Shown piece by piece: positions 52,716-62,293 of a stretch of 64,000 bases of DNA. Both the position numbers and the translations under genes were made by a program. The DNA lies in contig NZ_CP031704.1 of NCBI RefSeq assembly GCF_003428335.1, positions 2,852,001 through 2,916,000 on the forward strand. The letters are read 5' to 3'. The notes below the pieces were generated by a model. The model did no database searches. It saw nothing but the letters and a program-made list of their open reading frames with translations, and was not told the DNA's origin. The stretch comes from Solimonas sp. K1W22B-7 (GTDB lineage: Bacteria; Pseudomonadota; Gammaproteobacteria; Nevskiales; Nevskiaceae). Every line of letters begins with the position of its first letter. Position 1 is the stretch's first letter.

Positions 52716-52738
52716 ACGACCGGTCGTATTATCGACCG
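52716..52738. promoter_or_regulatory. Palindromic operator before the NTF2-SDR-crotonase operon
   Basis: ACGACCGGTCGT (52716-52727) is a perfect 12-bp palindrome, and CGGTCG-tattat-CGACCG (52721-52738) is a second one overlapping it. It lies 40-65 bp before the first gene of the operon. GACCGGTC-type palindromes are typical TetR-family operators. The TetR protein at 55298 or 51252 could bind it. Confidence 0.5.
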
Positions 52739-52779
52739 ACACACAGCTTCTACCGTTCAGGCCCGGCAAGGGAGTCAGG

Positions 52780-53181
52780 ATGAGCACGAACACTGCGCAA
52801 TCGAACAAGGCCATCGTTCTCAGGGCGCTCGATACGCTCTTCAACCGGCGCGACTACACCGCCGCGGCGGAGTTCTGGTCACCGGACTATCTTCAGCACA
52901 GTGCACATATCGGCCCAGGTCGGGATGGCCTGTTCGATCTCGTGCGCAGTCTCCCTCCATCCTCGCGATGGGAGCACGGGCCCGTCGTCGCCGAAGGCGA
53001 CTACGTGATGGTTCACAGCCGGTATAGCGGGAGCGGTGCCCCCAGGGCGCTGATCGCGATCGACATCGTGAGGCTGGAAAACGGACGCCTCGTCGAGCAC
53101 TGGGACGTGTGGGAGAACGAGGCCGCGGCAAGCGAATCCAGGAGCGGCTTGCCGATGTTCGGAGCAGCCTTCCCCGATTGA
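52780..53181 (+). CDS. NTF2-like (SnoaL-like) protein, paralogue 1
   Basis: This 133-residue protein belongs to the SnoaL-like polyketide-cyclase/NTF2 group. NKAIVLRALDTLFNRRDYTA, YLQHSAHIGPGRDGLFDLVR and VRLENGRLVEHWDVWEN match this family. A near relative lies at 54893: both share NKA-VL, GD-VM-H-RY, and NGRLVEHWDV. It is the first gene of a four-gene operon behind a palindromic operator; AAGGGAG lies 8 bp upstream. Such proteins often work on unstable carbonyl compounds, but no activity can be assigned. Confidence 0.82.
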   Translation: MSTNTAQSNKAIVLRALDTLFNRRDYTAAAEFWSPDYLQHSAHIGPGRDGLFDLVRSLPPSSRWEHGPVVAEGDYVMVHSRYSGSGAPRALIAIDIVRLENGRLVEHWDVWENEAAASESRSGLPMFGAAFPD

Positions 53182-53218
53182 GCCCCTCGGGGGCATTTCC
53201 TTTCACTTGGAGATCAGC

Positions 53219-53974
53219 ATGAAGCTCACAGGCAATACGATTCTCGTCACCGGCGGCGGCTCGGGTATTGGCCGCGGACTCGCCGAGGAACTCCACAAGC
53301 TGGGAAACAAGGTGATCATTGCCGGGCGGCGTAGTTCTCAGCTCGACAGTGTCGTCAAGGCAAACCCGGGCATGGAGTCCGTGGAGCTCGACGTAGCGGA
53401 CGCTACCGGAATCCAGGAGGTCTCAAGGCAGCTGGTGCAGGCCTATCCGTCGCTCAATGTCCTGATCAACAACGCCGGGATCATGCTGTTCGACAACGCC
53501 GCCAAGGCGCTGGACGAGAACACCACGATGAGCCAGATCGAGACGAACCTGCTCGGATCGATCCGACTGACGTCGGCACTGATCGAGCACCTCAAGACGC
53601 AGCCTGCCTCCTGGGTGATCTACAACTCCTCGTGCCTGGCGTTCACTCCCCTCGCCCAGTTCGCCATCTACTCGGCGACCAAGGCATTCCTGCACTCCTA
53701 CGCGATGTCCCAACGGTTCATGCTCCGCAAGACTTCGGTCAAGGTCCAGGAGATCGCTCCGCCGTGGGTCGGCACGGATCTCCTCGGCAACCCTTCGGAT
53801 TCGCGGGCAATGCCGCTCGACCAGTTCATCGCCGGTACGATGAAGGCTCTGGGTACGGAGTCCGAAGAAGTCCTGGTCGACGAGGCCCGGCTTTTCCGGA
53901 ACAACGTGGGCCCGTCCGAGTACAAATTCCTGAACGAGGTGAATGCTTCCCTGGAGGCGACGCTGACCCCCTAG
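53219..53974 (+). CDS. Short-chain dehydrogenase/reductase, DltE-like
   Basis: This is an SDR oxidoreductase. I chose ATG 53219 (MKLTGNTILVTGGGSGIGRG) because TTGGAG lies 7-8 bp upstream. The 251-residue product has TGGGSGIGRG near residue 11, NNAGIM near residue 86, YNSSCLAF for the catalytic Ser and YSATKAFLHSYAM for Tyr and Lys near residue 155. It resembles the DltE group of SDRs. It is the second gene of the operon, 37 bp after the NTF2-like gene. Substrate unknown, but the crotonase that follows suggests an acyl or keto compound. Confidence 0.9.
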   Translation: MKLTGNTILVTGGGSGIGRGLAEELHKLGNKVIIAGRRSSQLDSVVKANPGMESVELDVADATGIQEVSRQLVQAYPSLNVLINNAGIMLFDNAAKALDENTTMSQIETNLLGSIRLTSALIEHLKTQPASWVIYNSSCLAFTPLAQFAIYSATKAFLHSYAMSQRFMLRKTSVKVQEIAPPWVGTDLLGNPSDSRAMPLDQFIAGTMKALGTESEEVLVDEARLFRNNVGPSEYKFLNEVNASLEATLTP

Positions 53975-54065
53975 CGGGAGGGAAGCTGCACGATTTCCAT
54001 CTTGTCGATGAGACTGCTGATCGCGGTTTCAGGACAGCAAGAGCCAAGCAGTGCCAGGAGCGGAT

Positions 54066-54854
54066 ATGTCCAGTGAACCAATCAGGTTGAGTATCGATGC
54101 GGGGGTGGCTGAATTGACTCTGGCCAATCCAGACATGAACCGGCTCAATCGCGCGGTTCTGGACGGGCTCCGCTCCGTTCTTCCGCGCCTGCGGGAGCCT
54201 GACGTTCGGGCTGTCCTGCTGACGGGTGAGGGGGCGGTATTTTCATACGGTGCCGACGTGAAGGAGTTGTTTGCGGAAACGCCGCGTGCAGACTTGCATC
54301 GCCTGCTGGGCGAGTACATCGGCTTCATCTCGGAAATGGAAGCCCTGCCGAAGCCAACGATCGCGGCCGTCCACGGTGCATGCTCGTCCGGAGGCCTGGA
54401 GTTGGCGTTGGGGTTCGACCATCTATGGGCGGCCGCGGGTACAAAGATCGGCTTCATGGAAGCTTCTCTCGGTATTCCGCCACTGGCTGGCGGCGTCCAG
54501 CGCATTGCTGCGAGAGCAGGGAGCGCCAGGGCATTGGAGATCGCAGGGGCGGCGCGTCTGTACGACGCTGAAACCTTTGAACGGTGGAACATCGTCAACC
54601 GGGTCACCGCCGCTGAAGCACTCCATTCGGAGGCACGCGCCTTCGCCGCGAGATTGGCTTCGGGGCCAACCCGCGCGTACGCGGCCATCAAGGCCATGCT
54701 CAGACGCTATGAAGAGAGCGGGGTCCGTGCTGCGGATCAGATCACGCTCCCGACCGTCATGCCGCTGATCGACAGCAACGACGCCAGGGAGTCGGTGTCG
54801 GCGCTCCTGAAGGGTGGGCCCAAGGCCCTTCCGATCCGGTTCACCGGCAGCTGA
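54066..54854 (+). CDS. Enoyl-CoA hydratase/isomerase family protein (crotonase)
   Basis: This is a crotonase-fold enzyme, acting on acyl-CoA thioesters. I chose ATG 54066 because AGGAG lies 6 bp upstream; a GTG at 54051 would add five residues. The 262-residue product has the oxyanion-hole region EGAVFSYGADVKELF near residue 64 and HGACSSGGLELALGFDHLWA near residue 108. Both catalytic glutamates seem present (GGLELAL and FMEASLGIPPLAGGVQRI). So hydratase activity is plausible. It is the third gene in the NTF2-SDR-crotonase-NTF2 operon. Confidence 0.88.
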   Translation: MSSEPIRLSIDAGVAELTLANPDMNRLNRAVLDGLRSVLPRLREPDVRAVLLTGEGAVFSYGADVKELFAETPRADLHRLLGEYIGFISEMEALPKPTIAAVHGACSSGGLELALGFDHLWAAAGTKIGFMEASLGIPPLAGGVQRIAARAGSARALEIAGAARLYDAETFERWNIVNRVTAAEALHSEARAFAARLASGPTRAYAAIKAMLRRYEESGVRAADQITLPTVMPLIDSNDARESVSALLKGGPKALPIRFTGS

Positions 54855-54892
54855 TCTGCCATATCCGGAAACATTGACGAAGGAGGTTTGTC

Positions 54893-55291
54893 ATGGCGTC
54901 ATCAAACGAAACCGAGCGCAACAAGGCACTGGTTCTGGCGGGTATCAAGGGTGTTTTCATCGATCGCGATCCGACCGTTCTCGATCGCCTCTTCAGCGAC
55001 GACTATCGGCAGCACAACCCGTCGATCGCCAACGGGACGGCAGCGATCAAGGCGATACTGCAGGTGCTGTCGCCCGACTTCAGCTACGAACCTGGTCTCG
55101 TGATGGCCGACGGCGACTTCGTCATGATTCACGGGCGCTACGTGGGGTGGGGTCCGAAGCCCATGGTGGGCGTCGATATTTTTCGAGTCTCGAACGGCAA
55201 GATCGCCGAGCACTGGGATGTCCTGCAGGAGGAAGTCCCGGCGGCGCAAAGCGCGAACGGAAACAGCATGTTTACTGGCCGGCAGGTCTGA
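54893..55291 (+). CDS. NTF2-like (SnoaL-like) protein, paralogue 2
   Basis: This 132-residue protein is a paralogue of the one at 52780. It has NKALVLAGIKGVFIDRDPTV, DDYRQHNPSIANGTAAIKAI and VSNGKIAEHWDVLQEE. AAGGAGG lies 8 bp upstream, the best ribosome site in the operon. It ends the operon, 6 bp before the end of the convergent TetR gene. Two NTF2-like proteins in one operon suggest either successive steps or a heteromer. No catalytic residue assignment is safe. Confidence 0.82.
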   Translation: MASSNETERNKALVLAGIKGVFIDRDPTVLDRLFSDDYRQHNPSIANGTAAIKAILQVLSPDFSYEPGLVMADGDFVMIHGRYVGWGPKPMVGVDIFRVSNGKIAEHWDVLQEEVPAAQSANGNSMFTGRQV

Positions 55292-55297
55292 CGGGAG

Positions 55298-55867
55298 TCA
55301 GGCCAGGATGCTCATGAACACGATCTTGACGAAGGTTTTCAAGGCACGCGGATTCTGTTCCACGCGCGCTCGCAGGATGGCACCCTCATAGGAGTCGACC
55401 AGGAACGCGGCCAGGTCGTCGGCCTTGAGGTCCCCTCGGATCGCGCCTTGCTTCTGCCCGTCCGCGATAGCGGATGAGATTTGCCTGCCCCAGGTGTCCA
55501 GGACACCACTGAGGCTTGCCCTGATCAGTGGAGTGTCATCGGACACCTCGGCCATGAACTTTCCGACGAGGCAGCCGTCGTTGCATCGGGAGAAGTATTC
55601 GTTGAGGGCCGCGAAGTGCTTCTTGAGCCGGGTCAGCCCGGGAACCTTGGAGTCGCTCAGGATGCTCCGGTCGGTACTGCCTTTCCCGTACTCGGTCACC
55701 AGGTCCGCGGCCAGGGCTTCCTTGCTCTTGAAGTGATTGTAGAAAGAACCCTTTGGAATCCCGGCCGCCTGCGTGATGTCCTGGACGCTGCAGCCGTTGT
55801 AGCCGCGTTCCGTGAAGAGTTTCATGCCGGCTTCAAAGGCGGCATCGCGTGAGTTTGAGCGGGCCAA
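55298..55867 (-). CDS. TetR/AcrR family transcriptional regulator, NemR/AcuR-like
   Basis: This is a TetR-family repressor, 189 residues. The HTH is SVQDITQAAGIPKGSFYNHF near residue 27, typical of the NemR/AcuR subgroup that senses electrophiles or acrylates. Several cysteines lie in the ligand part (FSRCNDGCLVGKF), as needed for redox or electrophile sensing. It is convergent with the NTF2-SDR-crotonase operon (6 bp apart at the 3' ends) and may control it from the palindrome at 52716. The subgroup is by sequence style. Confidence 0.88.
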   Translation of the reverse strand: MARSNSRDAAFEAGMKLFTERGYNGCSVQDITQAAGIPKGSFYNHFKSKEALAADLVTEYGKGSTDRSILSDSKVPGLTRLKKHFAALNEYFSRCNDGCLVGKFMAEVSDDTPLIRASLSGVLDTWGRQISSAIADGQKQGAIRGDLKADDLAAFLVDSYEGAILRARVEQNPRALKTFVKIVFMSILA

Positions 55868-56016
55868 GGGATCCTGCGACAGCCTTTTCGGCGGTGTTCT
55901 GTGGCCAACTAGGCCGGATGGCCTGGATTCTCCCGAATATCAGCTTCATTTAAAAGCCCGGTCCTCCAGATGTGAGGAGTTCGGCGCACCCAGTTGGAGG
56001 GCCAGCGGCCGCCCCA

Positions 56017-56045
56017 AAAGATCGCGGGCAAGCCCGCTCCCACCC
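56017..56045. repeat. REP-like half-palindrome
   Basis: AAAGATCGCGGGCAAGCCCGCTCCCACC matches the REP pattern of pseudomonads (GTGGGAGCGGGCTTGCCCGCGAT) on the minus strand, with a short GCGGGC/GCCCGC stem. It lies just after the AraC gene. The longer copy at 1822-1886 shares the GATCGCG and GCTCCCAC parts. Confidence 0.65.
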
Positions 56046-56050
56046 CAGCA

Positions 56051-57100
56051 CTACAAGGGCGGCTTGCCGCCCCCGCGCTTCCGGAACTCGCTAGGCGACG
56101 CCCCCGCCCAGCGGGTGAACGCCCGGGTGAAGCTGCGCCGGTCGGAGAATCCCAGACGCTCGCTGATCGTCTCCAGGTCCAGCGCCGGATCCTGCAGGTC
56201 CTTGAGCGCCCGCCGGTAGCGCACCCGCCCCTGCAGGTCGGCGAAGGCCTCGCCTTCCTCGTGCAGGCGCCGCTGGAGGGTCCGCGGGTGCAGGTCCAGG
56301 CGCTGGGCGACGCGTTCGATGCCTTGCCCCAGCAGCCGCGGTTCCTGGTCGAACACGGCCTCCACGGCCGCGATCAGGCCGCTGCGCCGCGGCATGCGCG
56401 CCAGGCGCTGGCTGACGCGCTGCTCGGCCTGGCCGTGCAGGGATGGAAAACCGCCGGCCAGGGGGGCGTCGAGCCGGTTGCGCGGAAACTCCAGCGCATT
56501 GACCGGCTGCGAGAACCGCACCGGCAGCTGGAAGTAGCGCGCGTAGACCGCCGCATGCGGCGGCTCCGGGAAGCGCAGCCGCAACACGGCTTCGGCCTCG
56601 AGATCGGCGGCCATGCTGCGGCCGAACTTGATGATGGCGGCGAACAGCGATTCGACGAAGTAGGCACCGATGCGACCCGCCGGCTCCACCGGGTCCTGGT
56701 CCCGCAGCAGCAGCAGGCGCGCGATGTCGCCCTCCTCTTCCAGGCGCACGTCGATCATCGGGTTGATCAGCTCGCGCACCCAGTCGAACACCCGCACCGC
56801 CTCGCGCAGCGTCGGCGCGGTGGCCAGGAAGGTGGCGATGTCCGGCAGGTAGTCGAAAGCGAAAGTTTCGCCCAGGATGAAGGGAAAATGCTGGTCGCGC
56901 GAACGCGCCACGCAGGCCTCCATCGCCTGCCCCAGCAGCGGCAGGCTGATGGTGGCCTCTTCCAGGTTGACCAGGTTGGTCTGGATACCCAACTCGTCGA
57001 AGATCGGGCGAATGTTGAAGCCGCAGTGCGCCGCCGCGTTGACCCAGTTGGGCAGCGTGATGAAGGGAACGGGAGTGTTGTGCAGTGGCGGCTGACTCAT
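56051..57100 (-). CDS. AraC family transcriptional regulator with N-terminal ligand domain
   Basis: This is an AraC/XylS-type regulator of the OruR/ArgR-like group. I chose ATG 57100 (MSQPPLHNTPVPFITLPNW); a frame from 57223 runs through the terminator region and is unlikely. The 349-residue product has an arabinose-binding-like N-terminal domain (AAHCGFNIRPIFDELGI, LGQAMEACVARSRDQHFPFI) and the C-terminal double HTH (IERVAQRLDLHPRTLQRRLH and TISERLGFSDRRSFTRAFTR, then WAGASPSEFRKR). The target genes are not obvious; no divergent gene exists. Confidence 0.9.
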   Translation of the reverse strand: MSQPPLHNTPVPFITLPNWVNAAAHCGFNIRPIFDELGIQTNLVNLEEATISLPLLGQAMEACVARSRDQHFPFILGETFAFDYLPDIATFLATAPTLREAVRVFDWVRELINPMIDVRLEEEGDIARLLLLRDQDPVEPAGRIGAYFVESLFAAIIKFGRSMAADLEAEAVLRLRFPEPPHAAVYARYFQLPVRFSQPVNALEFPRNRLDAPLAGGFPSLHGQAEQRVSQRLARMPRRSGLIAAVEAVFDQEPRLLGQGIERVAQRLDLHPRTLQRRLHEEGEAFADLQGRVRYRRALKDLQDPALDLETISERLGFSDRRSFTRAFTRWAGASPSEFRKRGGGKPPL

Positions 57101-57128
57101 GCCTGCCGAGTATGCCGCAGGCCCCGCA

Positions 57129-57160
57129 AAAACGAATCGGGCCCCGTGATGGGGCCCGAT
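57129..57160 (-). terminator. Terminator after sucB
   Basis: ATCGGGCCCC (57136-57145) pairs with GGGGCCCGAT (57151-57160) over a 5-base loop. On the minus strand it is followed by TCGTTTTT. It ends the sucAB transcript 24 bp after the sucB stop. Confidence 0.85.
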
Positions 57161-57183
57161 GTCGGTACAGCCAACCCGCTTTT

Positions 57184-58389
57184 TTACAGCTGCAGCAGGA
57201 TCTTGGCCGGATCCTCCAGGCATTCCTTGATCGTGCGCAGGCCCAGCACGGCTTCCTTGCCGTCGATGACGCGGTGATCGTAGGACAGCGCCAGGTACAT
57301 CATCGGGCGGATCACGATCTCGCCGTTGACCACCATCGGGCGCTCGGTGATGCCGTGCATGCCCAGGATCGCCGACTGCGGGGGGTTGAGGATCGGCGTC
57401 GACATCATCGAGCCGAACACGCCGCCATTGGTGATCGAGAAAGTACCTCCCGTGAGGTCTTCCATGGTCAGCTTGTTGGCCTTGGCGCGGTTGCCGAAGT
57501 CACCGATCGCCTTCTCGATTTCCGCCATCGAATGCTGGTCGGCATCGCGCAGGATCGGCACCACCAGGCCACGCTCGGAGGACACAGCCACGCCGATGTC
57601 GTAATAGCCGTGGTAGATGACGTCCTGGCCGTCGACCGAGGCGTTCAGCACCGGGTACTTCTTCAGCGCTTCGATCGCCGCCTTGATGAAGAAACTCATG
57701 AAGCCGAGCTTGACGCCGTGGGACTTCTCGAAGGGGTCCTTGTAGCGGGCGCGCAGTTCCGACACCGCCTTGAGGTCCACCTCGTTGAAGGTGGTCAGCA
57801 TCGCGGTGCTGTTCTTGGCTTCCAGCAGGCGCTCGGCGATGCGCTGGCGGATGCGCGTCATCGGCACGCGCTGCTCCTCGCGGGCGCCGGCAACGCGCGG
57901 CAACGGCGCGGCGGCGGGCGCGGCAGCCTTCGGCGCGGCCGGCGCCGGCTTGGCGGCATGGGCCTTCACATCTTCCACGGTCAGGCGACCACCCTTGCCG
58001 CTGCCACTGATCTGCGAGGCCGACAGGCCCAGCTCCGACAGCAGCTTGCGCACGGCGGGCGACTGGTCTTCGTTGCCGGCGGCCGGAGCGGCCGCGGCCG
58101 TCGCAGCGGCGGGCTTGGCCGCCTCGGCCCTGGCGGCCGGAGCGGCGGCGGCACCTTCCTCGAGAATGCCGAGCACGTCGCCGGCCTGCACGGTGGCACC
58201 CGGCTGCACGCGGATTTCGGTGATCACGCCGTCGGCGGTGGCGGGCACTTCCAGCACGACCTTGTCGGTTTCCAGGTCAACGAGGTTCTGCTCGCGCTTG
58301 ACCGCGTCGCCGGCCTTCAGGTGCCAGGTGGCGACGGTAGCGGAGGAGACCGATTCGGGCAGGTTGGGGACTTTGATTTCAATGGCCAT
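57184..58389 (-). CDS. sucB: Dihydrolipoyllysine succinyltransferase (E2 of 2-oxoglutarate dehydrogenase)
   Basis: SucB moves succinyl groups from E1 to CoA in the TCA cycle. The 401-residue product has a lipoyl domain with the lipoylated Lys in [19 protein letters not shown] near residue 43, an Ala/Pro-rich linker, the E3-binding domain ([20 protein letters not shown] near residue 112) and the catalytic domain. The active-site motif is [15 protein letters not shown] near residue 373. It follows sucA by 46 bp and ends at a terminator. The E3 partner LpdA is coded elsewhere in the window. Confidence 0.98.
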   Translation of the reverse strand: MAIEIKVPNLPESVSSATVATWHLKAGDAVKREQNLVDLETDKVVLEVPATADGVITEIRVQPGATVQAGDVLGILEEGAAAAPAARAEAAKPAAATAAAAPAAGNEDQSPAVRKLLSELGLSASQISGSGKGGRLTVEDVKAHAAKPAPAAPKAAAPAAAPLPRVAGAREEQRVPMTRIRQRIAERLLEAKNSTAMLTTFNEVDLKAVSELRARYKDPFEKSHGVKLGFMSFFIKAAIEALKKYPVLNASVDGQDVIYHGYYDIGVAVSSERGLVVPILRDADQHSMAEIEKAIGDFGNRAKANKLTMEDLTGGTFSITNGGVFGSMMSTPILNPPQSAILGMHGITERPMVVNGEIVIRPMMYLALSYDHRVIDGKEAVLGLRTIKECLEDPAKILLQL

Positions 58390-58435
58390 TGTTCTTTGTT
58401 CCTGGAGCTGGTTCTGTTCGTTCTGTTCTGGTGGC

Positions 58436-61285
58436 TCAGGCCAACTTGCCGGCGGTGAGCGCCGCCTTGACCAGTTCTTCCTGTTCCTTCTGGTGCACCT
58501 TCAGGTAGCCCACCGCCGTGCTCGAGGAGCCCATGCGGGTGACATAGTGGAGACGGTGCTGCGCCTGCATGCTGGCGCCGAGACGGTGCTTGATCTGGTA
58601 CCAGGCACCCTGGTTCTCCGGCTCTTCCTGGCACCAGACGATGTCCTTGGCGCCCGGGTAGGCCGCCAGTACCGCCTCGAAGGCCTGGCGCGGGAAGGGA
58701 TAGATCTGCTCGAGGCGCACCAGCGCCACGTTGAACAACTGTTCCTTTTCGCGCGCCTGGTACAGGTCGAAGTAGACCTTGCCCGAGCAGAACACCACGC
58801 GCGTGACCTTGCTGGCATCCAGCTTCTCGGTCTCCGGGATGATGGTCTGGAAGCGGCCCTTGGTCAGATCGTCCAGCGTCGACACCGACAGCGGGTGGCG
58901 CAGCAGGCTCTTGGGCGTCATCACGATCAGCGGCAGGCGGTAGTTGCGCTTCATCTGCCGGCGCAGCATGTGGAACATCTGCGCGGGCGTGGACGGCACG
59001 CAGACCTGCTGGTTGTTTTCGGCGCAGAGCTGCAGCCAGCGCTCCAGGCGGCCGGAGGAGTGCTCCGGGCCCTGGCCTTCGTAGCCATGCGGCAGGAACA
59101 CCGTCAGGCCGCAGAGGCGCGCCCACTTGGAGAAGCCCGAGGCGATGAACTGGTCGAACATCACCTGCGCACCGTTGGCGAAGTCGCCGAACTGCGCTTC
59201 CCAGATCACCAGGGTTTCCGGGTCGGTGGTGGCGTAGCCGTACTCGTAACCCAGCACGCCCACTTCCGACAGCAGCGTGTCGTTGACCACGAAGCGGTAC
59301 TTCTCCGGCGTCAGCTGCGCCAGCGGCGTGAGGCGCTCGCCGTTCTTGTAGTCGTGCACCGTCACGTGGCGGTGGAAGAAGGTGCCACGGCGCGCGTCCT
59401 GGCCGCTGAGGCGCACGTCGAAGCCCTCGTTGGCCAGCGTGGCGTAGGCCATGGTCTCGGCGAAGCCCCAGTCCATCGGCAGCTCGCCGGCGGCCATGCG
59501 CGCGCGGTCCTCGTAGATCTTCTGCACGCGCGGATGCAGCGTGAAGCCCTTGGGCAGCGCCAGCAGCTTGCCCGACAGGGTCTGCAGCTGGTCGCGCGTG
59601 ACCGAGGTATCGGTCGGCGTGTCCCAGCCGCCCTCGCGGTACTTGGTCCAGTTGACGGTGTGCTTGTTGCCGACCAGGCCCAGGGTGATACGGGCAGGGT
59701 TTTCACCCTTGTCCATGCCATCGCGGTAGGCCTTGGTCATGCTCTCCGCGTCGCCGCGCACGATCGCGCCTTCCTCTTCCAGCTTGCGCGCGTACAGCGT
59801 CATCGTGGTCGGGTGCTTCTTGACCGCCTCGTACATCATCGGGCTGGTCACGGAGGGCTCGTCGGCCTCGTTGTGGCCCCAGCGGCGATAGCAGCAGATG
59901 TCGACGATGACGTCCTTGTGGAACTCGTTGCGGAAGTCCATCGCCAGGCGCGTCACGAAGACCACCGCCTCGGGATCGTCGCCGTTCACATGGAACACCG
60001 GCGCTTCGAGCATCTTGGCCAGGTCCGTGCAGTAGCGCGAGGTGCGCGCCTCGCGGCCCGGAATGGCCTCGATCGGGTTCGGGGTGGTGAAGCCGATCTG
60101 GTTGTTGACGATCACGTGCAGCGTGCCGCCGGTGCTGTAGCCGGCGGCATGCGACAGCTGCATGGTTTCCATCACCACGCCCTGGCCGGCGAAAGCGGCG
60201 TCGCCGTGGATCAGGATCGGCACCACGCGCGAGCCGGTTTCGTCGCCACGCGCGATCTGGCGCGCCTTGACGCTGCCCTCGACCACCGGATTGACGATCT
60301 CCAGATGCGAGGGGTTGAAGGCCAGCACCAGGTGCAGGCGCTTGCCGGCCACCTCGACGTCGGTCGAGAAGCCCATGTGGTACTTGACGTCACCGGCGCG
60401 GCTGAGCGACTCGGCGGAGTACTTGCCTTCGAACTCGGCGAACAGGTCGGCGGGCGACTTGCCCAGCAGGTTGACCAGCACGTTGAGGCGGCCGCGGTGG
60501 GCCATGCCGATGACCACTTCCTCGACGTCGCGCGCGGCGCAGCCGTGCAGCACCTCGTCCAGCGCCGGGATCAGCGAGTCGCCGCCTTCCAGCGAGAAGC
60601 GCTTCTGGCCGACGTACTTGTTGTGCAGGTAGCGCTCCAGACCCTCGGCCGCGACCAGCTGCTGGAACACTTCCTTCTTGCGCGCCGGCGTCAGCTTGGG
60701 CTGGAACGCGACGGTCTCGAGGCGCTGCTGGATCCAGCGCTTCTGCGCCGTCTCCGTGATGTACATGTACTCGGTGCCGATGGTGTCGGTGTAGACCGCC
60801 TTGAGCACCTTGATGATGTCCTTCAGCGGCAGGCGGTCGGGGCCCGCCATCGAGCCGGTGTTGAACACCGTGTCGAAGTCCTCGGAGCCCAGGCCGTGAA
60901 AGGCCGGATCGAGATCGCGCACCGCTTCCACCGGGGCCAGGCCCAGCGGATCGAGCTTGGCCACCTGGTGGCCGCGCACGCGGTAGTAGTTGATCAGGCG
61001 CAGCACGCCGGCCTGCTTTTCCGCGGCACGGGCGTCGAAACCCGCCTCGGCAGCGGCGACACGGCGCGGCTCGCGCGCCATGCGCTCGAAGCGCGCCAGC
61101 ACCTCGCTGTGCGCAACCTCGCGCGGAGCGCTCTGGTCCTGCACGTTGCGGAAGTAGGCCCTCCAGCCCGGATCGACCGAATCCGGGTCCTCGAGGAACT
61201 GCTCGTAGTACGCCTCGATATAGGGCGCGTTGGCACCCTGTATGGAGGAAGAATCGATGAAAGTCTGATACTTGCTTGTGGCCAT
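58436..61285 (-). CDS. sucA: 2-oxoglutarate dehydrogenase E1 component
   Basis: SucA is the thiamine-diphosphate enzyme that decarboxylates 2-oxoglutarate. The 949-residue product has the normal length for the family. The TPP-binding parts include [20 protein letters not shown] and [15 protein letters not shown]. The substrate-binding parts [18 protein letters not shown]-like ([20 protein letters not shown]) and [12 protein letters not shown] are intact, and the Pyr domain has [20 protein letters not shown]. Its end has the [15 protein letters not shown] signature. It lies 45 bp after galU, and its own promoter is not obvious. Confidence 0.98.
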   Translation of the reverse strand: MATSKYQTFIDSSSIQGANAPYIEAYYEQFLEDPDSVDPGWRAYFRNVQDQSAPREVAHSEVLARFERMAREPRRVAAAEAGFDARAAEKQAGVLRLINYYRVRGHQVAKLDPLGLAPVEAVRDLDPAFHGLGSEDFDTVFNTGSMAGPDRLPLKDIIKVLKAVYTDTIGTEYMYITETAQKRWIQQRLETVAFQPKLTPARKKEVFQQLVAAEGLERYLHNKYVGQKRFSLEGGDSLIPALDEVLHGCAARDVEEVVIGMAHRGRLNVLVNLLGKSPADLFAEFEGKYSAESLSRAGDVKYHMGFSTDVEVAGKRLHLVLAFNPSHLEIVNPVVEGSVKARQIARGDETGSRVVPILIHGDAAFAGQGVVMETMQLSHAAGYSTGGTLHVIVNNQIGFTTPNPIEAIPGREARTSRYCTDLAKMLEAPVFHVNGDDPEAVVFVTRLAMDFRNEFHKDVIVDICCYRRWGHNEADEPSVTSPMMYEAVKKHPTTMTLYARKLEEEGAIVRGDAESMTKAYRDGMDKGENPARITLGLVGNKHTVNWTKYREGGWDTPTDTSVTRDQLQTLSGKLLALPKGFTLHPRVQKIYEDRARMAAGELPMDWGFAETMAYATLANEGFDVRLSGQDARRGTFFHRHVTVHDYKNGERLTPLAQLTPEKYRFVVNDTLLSEVGVLGYEYGYATTDPETLVIWEAQFGDFANGAQVMFDQFIASGFSKWARLCGLTVFLPHGYEGQGPEHSSGRLERWLQLCAENNQQVCVPSTPAQMFHMLRRQMKRNYRLPLIVMTPKSLLRHPLSVSTLDDLTKGRFQTIIPETEKLDASKVTRVVFCSGKVYFDLYQAREKEQLFNVALVRLEQIYPFPRQAFEAVLAAYPGAKDIVWCQEEPENQGAWYQIKHRLGASMQAQHRLHYVTRMGSSSTAVGYLKVHQKEQEELVKAALTAGKLA

Positions 61286-61330
61286 ATCCTGTCCTTCTAT
61301 GCCTTCCTCCGCGCTAAGGGCGTCGCGGAG

Positions 61331-62239
61331 TTAGCTCTGCTTCTTTTCCTTGGGCGCCTGGGAATTCAACTCGCCAGCCATGCCTTTCAGGTAATTGGTG
61401 AACTCGCTGCCGATCTCGGCATGCTTGAGTCCGTATTCGACGTTGGCTTTCAGATAACCCAGCTTCGATCCGCAGTCGTAGCGCGTGCCTTCGAACTCGT
61501 AGGCCAGCACCGTCTGTTCCTGGATCATCATGCTGATGGCATCGGTCAGCTGGATCTCGCCGCCGGCACCGCGCGGCGTGCGCTCCAGCAGCTTGAAGAT
61601 GCGCGGCGTCAGGATGTAGCGACCCACCACCGCCAGGTCGCTGGGCGCATCTTCCTTCTTCGGCTTCTCGACGATGCGGCGCACCTCGCCCAGGCCCGGG
61701 GCCACCGGCTGGGCTTCCACCACGCCGTAGCTGGAGATGTCTTCCTTCGGCACCTTCTGCACGGCGATCACGCTGGTGCCGTATTCCTGGTAGACGCGCT
61801 GCATCTGCGCCAGGCAGGGGCGCAGTTTGCCGTCGATCAGGTCGTCCGCCAGGATCACCGAGAAGTCCTCGTCGCCCACCGCGGGCCAGGCGCAGAGTAC
61901 GGCGTGGCCCAGGCCCAGCGCCTCAGCCTGACGGATGAAGATGCAGGTCACGCCCGGCGGCAGCACCTCGCGCACGATGGCGAGCAGCTTTTCCTTGCCG
62001 CGCTGCTCCAGTTCGGTCTCCAGCTCATAGGCCTTGTCGAAGTGGTCCATGATGGAGTTCTTCGAGCGGCCGGTGATGAAGATCAGTTCCTCGGCACCGG
62101 CGCTGATCGCCTCCTGCACCGCGTACTGGATGAGGGGCTTGTCGACGATCGGCAGCATTTCCTTGGCAATCGCCTTGGTGGCCGGCAGGAACCGGGTACC
62201 GAGACCGGCGACGGGGAATACTGCTTTGCGGATCCGCAT
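61331..62239 (-). CDS. galU: UTP-glucose-1-phosphate uridylyltransferase
   Basis: GalU makes UDP-glucose from UTP and glucose-1-phosphate for cell-surface sugars and trehalose. The 302-residue product has the nucleotide-binding start VFPVAGLGTRFLPATKAIAK with the catalytic KEMLPIVDKPLIQYA. FITGRSKNSIMDHFD, and YDCGSKLGYLKANVEYGLKH near the end, are typical. It is the normal GalU length. It lies between the MaoC-like gene and sucA, all on the minus strand. Confidence 0.97.
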   Translation of the reverse strand: MRIRKAVFPVAGLGTRFLPATKAIAKEMLPIVDKPLIQYAVQEAISAGAEELIFITGRSKNSIMDHFDKAYELETELEQRGKEKLLAIVREVLPPGVTCIFIRQAEALGLGHAVLCAWPAVGDEDFSVILADDLIDGKLRPCLAQMQRVYQEYGTSVIAVQKVPKEDISSYGVVEAQPVAPGLGEVRRIVEKPKKEDAPSDLAVVGRYILTPRIFKLLERTPRGAGGEIQLTDAISMMIQEQTVLAYEFEGTRYDCGSKLGYLKANVEYGLKHAEIGSEFTNYLKGMAGELNSQAPKEKKQS

Positions 62240-62293
62240 GGACGACTCCTGGAATCTCTTTATTGATCTTTGACGGGCGCTAGGGCGCCGATT

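Noticed and set aside
57770-62266. A 1498-residue plus-strand frame opposite sucB, sucA and galU
   Set aside because: It is the antisense shadow of three well-known genes in GC-rich DNA and shows His/Arg-rich low-complexity sequence without any family motif.
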